DNA of 64,000 bases from Streptomyces sp. NBC_00582 (GCF_036345155.1 NZ_CP107772.1:3286001-3350000); one strand, 5' to 3'. Shown: positions 18,163 to 27,628, numbered from the stretch's first letter. A program made the numbers and translations. Notes: generated by a model from the sequence alone, not told the origin.

Positions 18163-18468
18163 TCAGGTCTCGATCACGGCGTCGCAGTCGGGGCAGACCA
18201 GGGACGCGTGTTCCGGTGGGTACCAGCGTGCTCCCTCGTGCTCGGCGGGCTGCCGGCGGGCCCGCACCATGGCGAAGGTGTCCTTGCCGCACAGGGTGCG
18301 GGGCCCGGTGGTCCCCGGTGTCCCGGGGGCGGCGGGTGCCGCGTGCACCGTGCGGACCTGCGGTTCGGCGCCACCGGGTGCGGCCGCCGGGTTGTCGATC
18401 TCGTAGACGACGATCTCACTCATGTCCGTCTCATCCATGCCCGTGTCACCCATGCCCGTCTCACTCAT
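18163..18468 (-). CDS. Small cysteine-containing protein with a tandem Met-start N-terminus
   Basis: 101-residue unknown protein. The core after MSEIVVYEIDN has LCGKDTF and CPDCDAVIET, a possible CxxC metal site. The gene opens with three 15-base units encoding MSETG, MGDTG and MDETD before MSEIV, so there are four in-frame ATGs spaced 15 bases apart. I chose the first because GAGGGGGA sits upstream of it; if the last ATG (18423) is used the protein has 86 residues. It lies between miaB and a VOC-family gene on the same strand. Confidence 0.6.
   Translation of the reverse strand: MSETGMGDTGMDETDMSEIVVYEIDNPAAAPGGAEPQVRTVHAAPAAPGTPGTTGPRTLCGKDTFAMVRARRQPAEHEGARWYPPEHASLVCPDCDAVIET
18409..18468. 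repeat. 15-base tandem repeats carrying repeated ATG codons
   Basis: Four units on the minus strand begin ATGAGTGAGACGGGC, ATGGGTGACACGGGC, ATGGATGAGACGGAC and ATGAGTGAGATCGTC. Each carries one in-frame ATG at its start. Confidence 0.85.
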
Positions 18469-18488
18469 GCCGGTCCCCCTCATGCCGC

Positions 18489-18869
18489 TCATGTCTGTGC
18501 CGGTTGCTCGATGAGGGAGAGCACATTGCCCGCCGGGTCGGTGAACCACGCGATCAGCGGGCCGCCGCCGCGGAAGATGCCCTTGTCGTCGGCCGGGAGG
18601 TGGTCGTAGCGCTCGAAGCGCACGCCCCGGCCGGTCAGCTCGTCCACCGCCGCCTCGATGTCGTCGACGGGGAAGTTGAGGATCGTGAAGGTCGCCGGGG
18701 TGTGGTCGGGCTTGGGGTAGACCAGGATGTCCCGGTCGCCCGCGATGTGCAGGGTCAGCAGCCCGTTCTCCTCGGAGACCCGCAGGCCGAGCGTCTCGGC
18801 GTAGAACTTCCTGGCCGCGTCGAGGTCGTCCACCGAGAAGCCGCTGAACGCCTTCGTCGTACCGAACAT
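18489..18869 (-). CDS. VOC/glyoxalase-fold protein
   Basis: 126-residue vicinal-oxygen-chelate family protein with the two expected beta-alpha-beta repeats: [21 protein letters not shown] and [21 protein letters not shown], ending [15 protein letters not shown]. These proteins bind small ligands or metals; the substrate is unknown. Start ATG is preceded by an excellent GGGAGG. Shares its strand with PP2C upstream (29 bases away). Confidence 0.88.
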   Translation of the reverse strand: MFGTTKAFSGFSVDDLDAARKFYAETLGLRVSEENGLLTLHIAGDRDILVYPKPDHTPATFTILNFPVDDIEAAVDELTGRGVRFERYDHLPADDKGIFRGGGPLIAWFTDPAGNVLSLIEQPAQT

Positions 18870-18898
18870 GATCGCCTCCCAGGCGTGGTCACTGCTGT

Positions 18899-19681
18899 TC
18901 AGATCCCGGCAGCCTCCGGGAACTCGCCGCCCGCCCCGTCCTCCGCGACGCGCACGACCGCGAGCGTGATGTTGTCCGGGCCGCCCGCGGCGATGGCCGA
19001 CTTCCACAGTTCGAAGGCGGCGCGGACGTCGTCGTACTCCCGCATGACCTCCTCGAGCGTCTCGTCCGGCACGGCGTCGCTGAGCCCGTCGGTGCAGACG
19101 AGGTACCGCTCGCCGGGTGTCAGGGGCACGGCGGTCACATGGGGGTGCACGGGGCGGTGGGTGAGGGAGCCGCCGAGGCACTGGGTGACGAGGGAGGTGG
19201 TGCGCAGGCCCGGTGCGAGCGGCGGGCTGTCGTCCACGCTCACCCGGCGCAGTACGTCCCGGGAGGCCGCGTAGACCCGGCTGTCGCCCACGTTGAACAC
19301 GAGCGCCGAGCCGGGCCGTACCACGACTCCGGCGATCGTCGTCCCCATGCCGGCGAGTTCGCCCTCCGGCCCGTCGGCGGCCTCGTACACGGCCCGGTTG
19401 CAGGCGCTCAGGGCGTCGCGTACGGCGTCCTCGTCGGTCAGCAGGGCGCCCACGGCCGCGATGCGGCGGGCGACCAGGGCGCTGGCCACGTCGCCGCCGG
19501 GATGCCCGCCGAGCCCGTCGGCGACGGCGGCCACGAGGGGCGTGCCGAGTGGGAACACCAGGGTCTGCGGGTTCTCGGTGACGGTGGCGCACAGCGTCCA
19601 CGGCCCTATGACGAGGCTGTCCTCGTTGCGTTCACGGAGCAGCCCGGGGTGGCTGAGCGCGCTGACGGCGACGTGCGGCAT
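18899..19681 (-). CDS. PP2C-family Ser/Thr protein phosphatase
   Basis: 260-residue metal-dependent phosphatase. Metal-binding motifs of the PPM family are visible: RERNEDSL near the N-terminus, [41 protein letters not shown] and [11 protein letters not shown]. No membrane segment is seen, so it is cytoplasmic. The ATG at 19681 has GAGGGTGA upstream; a GTG three codons earlier is too close to it. Target unknown. Confidence 0.92.
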   Translation of the reverse strand: MPHVAVSALSHPGLLRERNEDSLVIGPWTLCATVTENPQTLVFPLGTPLVAAVADGLGGHPGGDVASALVARRIAAVGALLTDEDAVRDALSACNRAVYEAADGPEGELAGMGTTIAGVVVRPGSALVFNVGDSRVYAASRDVLRRVSVDDSPPLAPGLRTTSLVTQCLGGSLTHRPVHPHVTAVPLTPGERYLVCTDGLSDAVPDETLEEVMREYDDVRAAFELWKSAIAAGGPDNITLAVVRVAEDGAGGEFPEAAGI

Positions 19682-19775
19682 GGACGTCACCCTCGGCTTC
19701 GGTCGCCGTTGCCGGTCGTGCCGGTCATGTCTCCAGCGTAGGCGGCCTGCGGGAGGATTCCACCGGTCGCCCGGG

Positions 19776-20867
19776 TCAGACGGCGGGGCCCCGGCACGCC
19801 CGGGAGCGCATCAGGGGCTGGATGCGGGTGCCGAAGTTCTCCAGTCCCGCCAGGAAGTCGTCGAAGACGAGCATGATCCCCTTGGTGCCGGGCACCCCGG
19901 CGATCTCGTCGAGCATCCCGGCGACGGTCTCGTAGGAGCCGACCAGCGTGCCCATGTTGAAGTTGACCGCGCCCTCGGGGAGCACGATGGTGCGGGCGGT
20001 GGAGGACGCGTCGGCGGTGGTGTCGGTGGCCGACTCCCCCGCCATGTACGCCAGCGCCGCGTGGTCGGCGTAGTCGTGGTAGTCCCGCCACGTGGCGCGG
20101 GCGGCCTCGTCGGTCTCGTCGGCGATCACCATGAACAGCGAGAGCGCCCCGACGTCCCGGCCCGTCTCCCGTACCGCGTCCGCCAGCGCGGCGGTGGTGT
20201 CCGCGAACGCGAGCGGGGTGTTGACGCCGCTGCCCAGGACGAAGTTGTAGTCGGCGTGTTCGGCGGCGAACCGCATGCCGGTGCCGCTCTGTCCGGCGGC
20301 GACGATGTCGATGTGCCCGTGCGCCGGCCGCGGGGACAGCACGCAGTCGTCCATCTCGTAGAACGCGCCCTTGAAGTTGCTGACGCCCTCGCTCCAGAGC
20401 TCCTTCATGACGGTGACGTACTCGGCGGCCCGCGCGTACCGGTTGCCGAAGTGCTCGTCGCCGGGCCAGGCGCCCATCTGCGCGTACTCGCCGGGCGCCC
20501 AGCCGGTGACGATGTTGACGCCGAAGCGGCCGGGGGCGATGGAGTCGACCGTGACCGCCATGCGCGCGACGATGGCGGGCGGCAGGGCGAGGATCGGGGT
20601 GGAGGCGTACAGCCTGATCCGTTCCGTCACCGCGGCCAGCCCCGCCATCAGCGTGAACGACTCCAGGCAGTGGTCCCAGAACTCCGTCTCACCGCCGAAG
20701 CCCTTGAGTTTGATCATGGACAGGGCGAAGTCGAGACCGTGCTCCTCGGCCTTCTGCACGATCGCCTTGTTGAGTTCGAACGTCGGCAGGTACTGGGGGG
20801 CGCTCTTGGAGATGAGCCAGCCGTTGTTGCCGATGGGGATGAAGACACCGATGTCCATGGACCACAT
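19776..20867 (-). CDS. rutA: RutA-like pyrimidine monooxygenase (LLM-class flavin oxidoreductase)
   Basis: 363-residue FMN-dependent luciferase-like monooxygenase. The long matches to E. coli RutA, including [61 protein letters not shown] and [19 protein letters not shown], and the same length support uracil-ring cleavage. Two Met starts (20867, 20858) both lack a clear ribosome site. The rest of a rut operon (rutBCDEFG) and the flavin reductase are not in the window, so this is an orphan gene or uses partners elsewhere. Confidence 0.82.
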   Translation of the reverse strand: MWSMDIGVFIPIGNNGWLISKSAPQYLPTFELNKAIVQKAEEHGLDFALSMIKLKGFGGETEFWDHCLESFTLMAGLAAVTERIRLYASTPILALPPAIVARMAVTVDSIAPGRFGVNIVTGWAPGEYAQMGAWPGDEHFGNRYARAAEYVTVMKELWSEGVSNFKGAFYEMDDCVLSPRPAHGHIDIVAAGQSGTGMRFAAEHADYNFVLGSGVNTPLAFADTTAALADAVRETGRDVGALSLFMVIADETDEAARATWRDYHDYADHAALAYMAGESATDTTADASSTARTIVLPEGAVNFNMGTLVGSYETVAGMLDEIAGVPGTKGIMLVFDDFLAGLENFGTRIQPLMRSRACRGPAV

Positions 20868-20960
20868 TTGATCAACCGGGCTCGTTTTTTAGGTCGTTGA
20901 ACCGTGAAACTGGCAGGAAACCGCCGGTGAGAATGTGTGAAAGGGGTTTCGTTCGAGAAC

Positions 20961-20977
20961 GGGAACGATAGGTTCCC
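20961..20977. promoter_or_regulatory. Inverted repeat touching the start codon of the PAS/SpoIIE gene
   Basis: GGGAAC (20961-20966), five bases, GTTCCC (20972-20977), ending three bases before the ATG at 20981. It occupies the place where a ribosome site would be; no good Shine-Dalgarno is seen. It could be an operator or a translation-blocking hairpin. Confidence 0.5.
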
Positions 20978-20980
20978 TGC

Positions 20981-23890
20981 ATGAACGCACGGCTCGCTCT
21001 GCTCAGCACTGTGGCCCCCGGTGTCACGGAGAGCGAGGTGTTCCGGCTTGCCCTGCAGCACGCGATGGGCGAACTGGGCGCGCTCGGCGCGGCGATGCAT
21101 CTGCGGGGTCCGATGTCGGCCCTGCGTCTGGTCTCGGCCGCGGGGCTTCCGCCCGCCCTCACGCGCGCGTGGGAGATCGTCGACCAGGAAGGGCCGTCGG
21201 CTCCCGCACGGGCGCTCCAGAAGAACGACAGCGTCTGGGTGGCGCGACCGGCGCCCGAGGCCCTCTGGCCCGGCACCGGACTGGCAGCCCTCCCCGTGTT
21301 CAGCGGAGGGCGCAGCATAGGCGCGATGACCGTGCTGGCCGGTGAGCGCGGCGAACCCACGCCGGAGCACTGGCGGTTCCTGCGGGCCGTGGTCGCCTGG
21401 ACCGAGGACCGCATGGCCCAGGCGCCCCGCCCGGCCGGGCCCGCGCACACGGAGCTGAGCGGGGAGCGGCTGCGGCAGGCGCTGAAGGAGGTCCGGGTCG
21501 GTTCGTGGGACTGGGACATCCGCAGCGGCGATCTGATCTGGGACGAGGCGGCGCTGGAGCTGTACGGGACCCGGCCGGCCGACTTCACCGGGAAGATCGA
21601 CAACTGGATGCGGATCGTGCACCCCGACGACCTGGCGCCCACGCTGGCGGCGGCGCAGCGGGCGATCCTCGACCGGTCCGTCTACGAGGCCGAGTACCGG
21701 GTACGGCGCCTGGACGGCACGTACGGCTGGACGCAGGCGCGTGGCAGGGCCACGTACGACGAGCGGGGCGAGCCGCTGCGGATGATCGGCGTGGGCTGGG
21801 AGAGCGACGAGTCGCGGACCGCCCGTGACACCCTCGGCCGGGCCCTGCGGCACATGAGCGACGGCTTTCTCGCGGTGGACGACGAGTGGCGGATCACCTT
21901 CGCGAATCTGGAGGCGGAGCGGTTCCTGGGCTTCTCGGAGGAGGAACTGTTCGGACGGCTGCTGTGGGATCTGCCCGCCGCCCGCCAGGTGCCCGATCTG
22001 GAGGCCCGGTGCCGGGCGGCGGCGGCCGAGGAGAAGCCGGCCGGGTTCGACGTCCGGGTGCCGGCCTGCGGCTGCCGCTACCACCTGCGGCTGGTGCCGG
22101 GGCCCGACGGGCGCACCCTGTACTTCACCGACGTCACGGAGAACCGGCGTCTGGCGGAGAAGCAGCGGGCGGAGAAGCAGCAGGCGGACGAGCGGTCGGC
22201 GCGGATCGCGGAGCTCACCGCGGAGCTCGCGAAGGCCACCACCTCGCAGGACGTGGTGGACGCGGTGGCCCGGCGGGTGCTGCCACCGTTCGCGGCCGCC
22301 GGGGTCCTGGTGCAGGTGACGGAGGAGGAGCGGCTGCACTACGTCGGGGCCGTCGGCTACCCGGACGACTTCCTGCACCTCATCGACGGCCGGGGCCGGT
22401 TGGCCGGCGATCCCGCCTGGGACGCGATCGGCTCGGGCACGCCCCTGTTCTTCTCCTCGCCGCAGGAGCTGACCGCCCACTCGCCCTGGCTGGCCGGACT
22501 GCCGGAGCGTGCGGGCAAGCAGGCGTGGGCCTTCCTGCCGCTGACCGCGTCGGGGCACACGTTCGGGGTGTGTGTCGTGGCGTTCGACCGGCCGCGGCTG
22601 CTCACGTCCGAGGAGCGCGCCCTGCTCTCCACGATCAGCGCCCTCGTGGCGCAGTCGCTGGAACGGGCCCGGCTCTACGACGCCGAGTACACCCGTTCCC
22701 GTGAGCTCCAGCGCAGTCTGCTCCCGCAGGCGCTGCCCGAGCTGCCCGCGTGCACGGCGGCCGCCCGCTATCTGCCGGCCGGGCCGGGCGCGGACGTGGG
22801 CGGCGACTGGTACGACATCATCCCGCTGTCCGGCGGGCAGGTCGCGCTCGTCGTCGGTGACGTCATGGGCCACGGGCTGCCGGAGGCGGCCACCATGGGC
22901 CGGCTGCGCACCGCCGTCCACACGCTGGCCGACCTCGAACTGCCGCCCGGCGAGATCATGGGCCATCTCAACGACATCGTCGGCGCCATGGGCGAGGGGT
23001 CGTACGCCACCTGCCTGTACGCGCTCTACGACTCCACCACCCGGGTCTGCTCCCTGGTCCGCGCCGGGCATCCGCCACCGGCGCTGGTGCGTCCCGACGG
23101 GACCGTGTACTTCCCGGAGCCGGACGCCGACCCGCCGCTGGGCGCGGCCGAACCGCCGTTCGAGACGGTCGAGCTGGAGGTCCCGGAGGGCAGTCTGCTC
23201 GTGCTGTACACCGACGGTCTGGTCGAGTCGGCGAAGCGGGACATCGACGAGGGGACGGCGGAGCTGGCCCGGCTGCTGAGCGCGGCCCATGCGCGCGGCG
23301 CGCTCGACACCGCCGCAGACCTTGAACGTCTGTGCGACTCGCTGACGGCCGCTCTGCTGCCCGCCGAACAGCAGGCCGCCGACGACGCGGCCTTACTGGT
23401 CGCGCGGCTGCATGCGCTGCCCGTCGAACGGGTCGTCTCCTGGCCGCTGCCCGACGACCCGAGAGCGGCCGGGCAGGCCCGTCGGCATGTGCGCGAGCAG
23501 CTCGCCCTGTGGGACCTGGAGCAGCTCACCGCCACCGCGGAGCTGCTGGTCAGCGAGCTCGTGGGCAATGTCGTCCGCCATGCCCGGGGCCCGGTCCGGC
23601 TGCGGCTGCTGTACGGCGCCGAGCTGATCTGCGAGGTCTACGACGGCAGCCAGACCATGCCCCGCATCCGCCGGGCCTCCGAGACCGACGAGGGCGGCCG
23701 GGGGCTCCAGCTGATCACGGCGCTGTCCGGGCGGTGGGGGGCGCGCTACACGCCCACCGGCAAGTGCTTATGGACCGAGCAGCCGTTGCCCGGGCCGGAC
23801 GGCGGGGCGGAGCCGGACGGCGATCCGGAGCCGATGTTCCCGAACGCGGCCGGCTTCGAGGAGGGCGAGGACTGGAGCGCGCTGCTGTGA
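20981..23890 (+). CDS. Large PAS/GAF sensor with SpoIIE phosphatase and HATPase domains
   Basis: 969-residue cytoplasmic signalling protein. Approximate domain order: GAF-like (1-140), PAS (165-275, VGSWDWDIRSGD), PAS (285-390), coiled coil rich in Glu/Lys/Ala (385-415), GAF (415-565), SpoIIE/PP2C phosphatase (570-790, GGDWYDIIPL near 605, GDVMGHGLPEA), then an anti-sigma-type HATPase (790-935, SELVGNVVRHA near 858, EGGRGLQLI). Such proteins dephosphorylate anti-sigma antagonists and may phosphorylate them through the ATPase. Two in-frame TTA codons occur, at about residues 805 and 930, so translation should depend on the bldA tRNA in Streptomyces. It is divergent from the RutA-like gene. Confidence 0.92.
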   Translation: MNARLALLSTVAPGVTESEVFRLALQHAMGELGALGAAMHLRGPMSALRLVSAAGLPPALTRAWEIVDQEGPSAPARALQKNDSVWVARPAPEALWPGTGLAALPVFSGGRSIGAMTVLAGERGEPTPEHWRFLRAVVAWTEDRMAQAPRPAGPAHTELSGERLRQALKEVRVGSWDWDIRSGDLIWDEAALELYGTRPADFTGKIDNWMRIVHPDDLAPTLAAAQRAILDRSVYEAEYRVRRLDGTYGWTQARGRATYDERGEPLRMIGVGWESDESRTARDTLGRALRHMSDGFLAVDDEWRITFANLEAERFLGFSEEELFGRLLWDLPAARQVPDLEARCRAAAAEEKPAGFDVRVPACGCRYHLRLVPGPDGRTLYFTDVTENRRLAEKQRAEKQQADERSARIAELTAELAKATTSQDVVDAVARRVLPPFAAAGVLVQVTEEERLHYVGAVGYPDDFLHLIDGRGRLAGDPAWDAIGSGTPLFFSSPQELTAHSPWLAGLPERAGKQAWAFLPLTASGHTFGVCVVAFDRPRLLTSEERALLSTISALVAQSLERARLYDAEYTRSRELQRSLLPQALPELPACTAAARYLPAGPGADVGGDWYDIIPLSGGQVALVVGDVMGHGLPEAATMGRLRTAVHTLADLELPPGEIMGHLNDIVGAMGEGSYATCLYALYDSTTRVCSLVRAGHPPPALVRPDGTVYFPEPDADPPLGAAEPPFETVELEVPEGSLLVLYTDGLVESAKRDIDEGTAELARLLSAAHARGALDTAADLERLCDSLTAALLPAEQQAADDAALLVARLHALPVERVVSWPLPDDPRAAGQARRHVREQLALWDLEQLTATAELLVSELVGNVVRHARGPVRLRLLYGAELICEVYDGSQTMPRIRRASETDEGGRGLQLITALSGRWGARYTPTGKCLWTEQPLPGPDGGAEPDGDPEPMFPNAAGFEEGEDWSALL

Positions 23891-23905
23891 CGGCCTCGGA
23901 ACGGC

Positions 23906-24595
23906 TCAGGGGTCGATGAGACCGGCGCGGATGGCGTAACGGGTCAGCTCCAGCCGGTCGCGCATGCCGAGTTTCTGCAGGAGGTTGGCGCGGTGCCGCT
24001 CCACGGTCTTGGCGCTGATGTGGAGCAGGGCGCCGATCTCCCGTGAGGTGTGGCCCTCGGCGACCAGTTTGAGGATCTCCTCCTCGCGCTCGGTGATCGG
24101 CCGCTCCGGCAGTCCCTCGACGCCGGCCCCGCGGTGGAGCCGCTCCAGGTACGAGCGGACGAGGGCCCGTTCGGCACCGGGGTAGATGAACGGTTCGTCG
24201 CGTACGACGGCCCGGCAGGCCTCGACGAGGTCGCGGTCGGCGACGGACTTCAGGACGTAACCGCCCGCCCCCGCCTTGAGGGCCTCGAAGAAGTACTGCT
24301 CGTTGTCGTACATGGTGAGGATCAGGATGCGCAGGGCGGGCAGCCGGCGGGACAGCTCACGGGCCGCCTGCAGCCCGGTCATCCGGGGCATGGCCACGTC
24401 CAGGACGGCCAGGTCGATGTCCCCGGCCCGCGCCCGCTCGACCGCCTCGGCCCCGTCCCCGGCCTCGGCCACGACCCGCAGATCCGGTTCCCCGTCCAGG
24501 ATGAGGCGCACACCGCGGCGGACGAGGGTGTGATCGTCGGCGAGCAGGACCCGGACCGGCGGCCTGCCCGGGGGCACCGAGGGGCCGGGGGTCAT
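23906..24595 (-). CDS. NarL/LuxR-family response regulator
   Basis: 229-residue regulator. The receiver domain has acidic pocket DDH, phospho-acceptor Asp in LAVLDVAMP near residue 66, Thr in ILTMYD and Lys in YVLKSV. A linker follows, then a LuxR HTH (TEREEEILKLVAEGHTSREIGALLHISAKTVERHRANLLQKLGM split across residues 168-215). Its start overlaps the kinase stop by 4 bases, so the pair is translationally coupled. Ends 15 bases from the convergent SpoIIE-type gene. Confidence 0.95.
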   Translation of the reverse strand: MTPGPSVPPGRPPVRVLLADDHTLVRRGVRLILDGEPDLRVVAEAGDGAEAVERARAGDIDLAVLDVAMPRMTGLQAARELSRRLPALRILILTMYDNEQYFFEALKAGAGGYVLKSVADRDLVEACRAVVRDEPFIYPGAERALVRSYLERLHRGAGVEGLPERPITEREEEILKLVAEGHTSREIGALLHISAKTVERHRANLLQKLGMRDRLELTRYAIRAGLIDP

Positions 24596-25605
24596 CGGCC
24601 TGCTCCGGGGGCGCCCACGGCAGCCGCGGTCGGGCCGTCGTCACCCGTCGGGGGCCCCGCCGACACCCTGAGCCGTACGTCCGTCCCCGGACCGGCATCG
24701 GAGGCAGCGCTGGGCGAGACCACGGACAGCGTCGCTCCTATCAGCAGCGCCCGTTCCCGCATCCCCGTGATCCCGGCTCCCTGCCCGGCCGCCGTGCCGA
24801 GCCCTCTGCCGTTGTCCCGTACGAGCAGTTCGACGCCGCCGTCCAGGGGGCGCAGCCGGAGTTCGGCGCGGTCGGCCGCGGCGTGCCGCGCGGTGTTGGT
24901 GAGGGCTTCCTGGGCGACGCGGTAGAGCACGAGTTCCGTCTCCTCGGTCAGCGCGGGCAGGCCGGCACCCAGGTCGTGACGCACGGTCAGTCCATGGGTG
25001 GTGAACTCGGCCGCGAGGGAGCGCAGGGCGCTGTGCAGGCCGAGTTCGTCGAGCACGCCGGGGCGCAGCCGGCGCGCGATGTGCCGGATCTCCTCCAGGC
25101 CGGCGCGGGTGGCCTCCTGGGCCTGGCCCAGCTCCTCGCGCAGGTCCTCGGGCGCCCGGTCGGCGACCCGCTTGAGCTGGAGCAGGACGGCGGTGAGGGT
25201 CTGGCCGACCTCGTCGTGCAGTTCGCGCGCGATGCGGTGGCGTTCGCGCTCCTGGGCGGACAGCGCACGGCCCGCGCTGGCGGCGCGTTCCGCCTCCAGC
25301 CGGTCGAGCATCGCGTTGTACGTGGTGATCAGCTCCGCCGCCTCGACCGGCCCGGAGACCGCGGCACGGGCCCCGGGCCGCAGCAGGTCGGCGTCGGCCA
25401 TGGCCCGGCCCAGCCGTCCGAGCGGGGCCAGCCCCACCCGCAGCACCAGGACGTTGACGGCCAGGAGCACGGCCAGCCCGCCGAGGACGACGAGCGCCTC
25501 GCCGGGCAGGACCGGGGTGGAGACGGTGACCGGGCCCAGCAGCAGCGCGGCGGCCACGGTCAGACCGACGGCGTTGAGCGTGAAGATCCGCACGAACAAC
25601 GACAT
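24592..25605 (-). CDS. Membrane sensor histidine kinase (HisKA_3 type)
   Basis: 337-residue kinase partner of the downstream regulator. The ATG at 25605 is preceded by GGAGGGG; the open frame to 25854 lacks any other good start. Two hydrophobic segments at the N-terminus (IFTLNAVGLTVAAALLLG and ALVVLGGLAVLLAVNVLVL) have almost no extracellular loop, then a HAMP-like linker, the phospho-acceptor His in RHRIARELHDEVGQTL, and an HATPase domain with DNGRGLG. The short exterior suggests it senses something in the membrane or cytoplasm. Confidence 0.93.
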   Translation of the reverse strand: MSLFVRIFTLNAVGLTVAAALLLGPVTVSTPVLPGEALVVLGGLAVLLAVNVLVLRVGLAPLGRLGRAMADADLLRPGARAAVSGPVEAAELITTYNAMLDRLEAERAASAGRALSAQERERHRIARELHDEVGQTLTAVLLQLKRVADRAPEDLREELGQAQEATRAGLEEIRHIARRLRPGVLDELGLHSALRSLAAEFTTHGLTVRHDLGAGLPALTEETELVLYRVAQEALTNTARHAAADRAELRLRPLDGGVELLVRDNGRGLGTAAGQGAGITGMRERALLIGATLSVVSPSAASDAGPGTDVRLRVSAGPPTGDDGPTAAAVGAPGAGR

Positions 25606-25787
25606 GCCCGCAGCCCCTCCTCTCCCGTCGCTCACCCGGAGCACAGCCGTGACCAGCCTCTCCTTGCTCCGCCGTCCCCGTCCATCCGTGACAACACCCA
25701 TGTCGCCACCGTACGGGCGGATGGCAGCATGACCGCGACCGGCGACGGTCCGTGGCCGTCCGTGATCGACCAGCAAGGGGAAGAAAC

Positions 25788-26273
25788 GTGTCTGCTCCAC
25801 GCCTCCGCACGACACCGCTGCCAGGCATCGGCGTCCGGTACGACCTGGTGACACGAGAGCAGCGCCATCTGTCCGTGGTGGCCCACCGCGACGGCACCCG
25901 CACCGTCGGCGTGTACCGCGCCGACGACCCGGACTCCTGCGCGCAGTCGCTGCGGCTGACCGGGGCGGAGGCCGCTTCGCTGATCGACGCGCTGATGCCG
26001 TCCCACCACAGCCCGAGCCTGCTGTACACCAGTGATCTGGGCCTGGTCGCCGAGCGCATCGAGGTCGCGGCGGCCTCCCGCTGGAACGGGCGGCTGCTGG
26101 GCGACACCCGGATGCGCACGCAGACGGGCGCGTCGATCGTGGCGGTGCTGCGGCGCGCCGAGGCGATCCCGTCCCCGGCGCCGGACTTCCGGCTGGCGGG
26201 GGGCGACACCCTCATCGTGATCGGCACCCGCGAGGGCGTGGACGCGGCCGCGGCGACACTCGGGCGGGAGTGA
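25788..26273 (+). CDS. KhtT-like TrkA-C regulatory subunit of a K+/H+ antiporter
   Basis: 161-residue cytoplasmic protein starting at a GTG after AAGGGGAAG. The N-terminal half (LPGIGVRYDLVTREQRHLSVVAH) and C-terminal TrkA-C fold (RWNGRLLGDTRM, VAVLRR, ADTLIVIGTREGV-like) match KhtT, which gates the KhtU antiporter in response to nucleotide and pH. The antiporter gene follows after 4 bases. Divergent from the histidine kinase across 182 bases. Confidence 0.88.
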   Translation: MSAPRLRTTPLPGIGVRYDLVTREQRHLSVVAHRDGTRTVGVYRADDPDSCAQSLRLTGAEAASLIDALMPSHHSPSLLYTSDLGLVAERIEVAAASRWNGRLLGDTRMRTQTGASIVAVLRRAEAIPSPAPDFRLAGGDTLIVIGTREGVDAAAATLGRE

Positions 26274-26277
26274 TCGA

Positions 26278-27504
26278 GTGCACTCCGCTGTCCTGCTGAT
26301 CGAGTTCGGTTCCATCATCCTGGCGCTCGGGCTGCTCGGCCGGTTCGCCGCACGGTTCTCGTTCTCGCCGATACCGCTGTATCTGCTGGCCGGGCTGGCC
26401 TTCGGCGAGGGCGGGCTGCTGCCGCTGGGCGCGAGCGAGGAGTTCGTCGCCACCGGCGCCGAGATCGGCGTCATCCTGCTGCTGCTGATGCTGGGCCTCG
26501 AGTACACGGCGAGCGATCTGGTCTCCAACCTGAAGTCGCACTATCCGTCGGGCCTGGTCGACTGCGCCCTCAATGCGCTGCCGGGCGCGGTGATGGCCCT
26601 GCTGCTGGGCTGGGGCCCGGTGGCGGCGGTCGTGCTGGCGGGCGTCACCTGGATCTCGTCGTCCGGGGTGATCGCGAAGGTGCTGAACGACCTGGGCCGG
26701 GTCGGCAACCGCGAGACCCCGGTCATCCTGAGCGTGCTGGTCCTCGAAGACCTGGCGATGGCGGTCTATCTCCCCATCGTCACGGCGCTGGTGGCCGGGG
26801 CGGGGCTGGCTGCGGGCAGCCTCACCCTGGCCGTCGCGCTGGGGGTCGCGGGGCTCGTCCTGTTCGCGGCGGTGCGCTACGGCCGGGTCATCTCCCGGTT
26901 CGTCTCCAGCGACGACCCGGAGAAGCTGCTGCTCGTGGTGCTGGGGCTGACCATCCTGGTCGCCGGTGTGGCCCAGCAGTTGCAGGTGTCGGCGGCGGTG
27001 GGCGCGTTCCTCGTGGGCATCGCGCTGTCCGGGGAGGCCGCGGAGGGCGCGCACACCCTGCTCAGCCCGCTGCGGGACCTGTTCGCGGCGATCTTCTTCG
27101 TCTTCTTCGGGCTGCACACCGACCCGGCGAGCATCCCTCCCGTCCTCCTGCCCGCGCTGGCGCTGGCCGTCGTCACCGCCGCGACGAAGATCGCGACCGG
27201 TTACTGGGCGGCGCGGCGCGCGGGCATCTCCGTCAAGGGCCGCTGGCGGGCGGGCGGTGCCCTGGTCGCCCGCGGCGAGTTCTCCATCGTCATCGCCGGT
27301 CTCGCGGTCACCGCCGGGATCGAGCCGTCCCTGGGCCCGCTCGCGACGGCGTACGTGCTGCTCCTGGTGGTCCTCGGCCCGCTCACCGCGCGCTACACGG
27401 AACCGCTCGCCCTGTGGCGGACCCGCCGCCGGGCGCCCCGGGAGGACACGGCGGAGCGGCAACCCGAGTCCCTGGCCCGACCTCAGGCACCGGTGGGCGA
27501 CTGA
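26278..27504 (+). CDS. CPA2-type cation:proton antiporter (KhtU-like)
   Basis: 408-residue integral membrane antiporter with about 12 hydrophobic segments, beginning HSAVLLIEFGSIILALGLLGRFA. Conserved Na+/H+ exchanger features include EIGVILLLLMLGLEY and VLVLEDLAMAVYLP. It has no own RCK domain, which fits use of the separate KhtT-like subunit encoded just upstream. Start is GTG. Expected role: K+ (or other cation) efflux coupled to proton entry under alkaline or osmotic stress. Confidence 0.92.
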   Translation: MHSAVLLIEFGSIILALGLLGRFAARFSFSPIPLYLLAGLAFGEGGLLPLGASEEFVATGAEIGVILLLLMLGLEYTASDLVSNLKSHYPSGLVDCALNALPGAVMALLLGWGPVAAVVLAGVTWISSSGVIAKVLNDLGRVGNRETPVILSVLVLEDLAMAVYLPIVTALVAGAGLAAGSLTLAVALGVAGLVLFAAVRYGRVISRFVSSDDPEKLLLVVLGLTILVAGVAQQLQVSAAVGAFLVGIALSGEAAEGAHTLLSPLRDLFAAIFFVFFGLHTDPASIPPVLLPALALAVVTAATKIATGYWAARRAGISVKGRWRAGGALVARGEFSIVIAGLAVTAGIEPSLGPLATAYVLLLVVLGPLTARYTEPLALWRTRRRAPREDTAERQPESLARPQAPVGD

Positions 27505-27628
27505 GGCGGCAGCTCCCGGACCCCGGCTTCACGCCTCCCCCGCGGGGTCGCGTTCCTCCGGAGAGCGCGTGCTTCCTCCTTCCGCGTGGCCCACGTCACA
27601 GCGCACGATGGCCGAATCCTGGACCAGC

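Noticed and set aside
20880..20970. SigB-type promoter (GNNT-N15-GGGTAC) upstream of the PAS/SpoIIE gene
   Set aside because: GGGAAC is present but no GNNT element is at the required distance; evidence too weak to list.
20714..23290. 858-codon open frame on the minus strand opposite the PAS/SpoIIE gene
   Set aside because: Arg/Gly/Pro-rich shadow without motifs; the plus strand has clear PAS, GAF, SpoIIE and ATPase domains.
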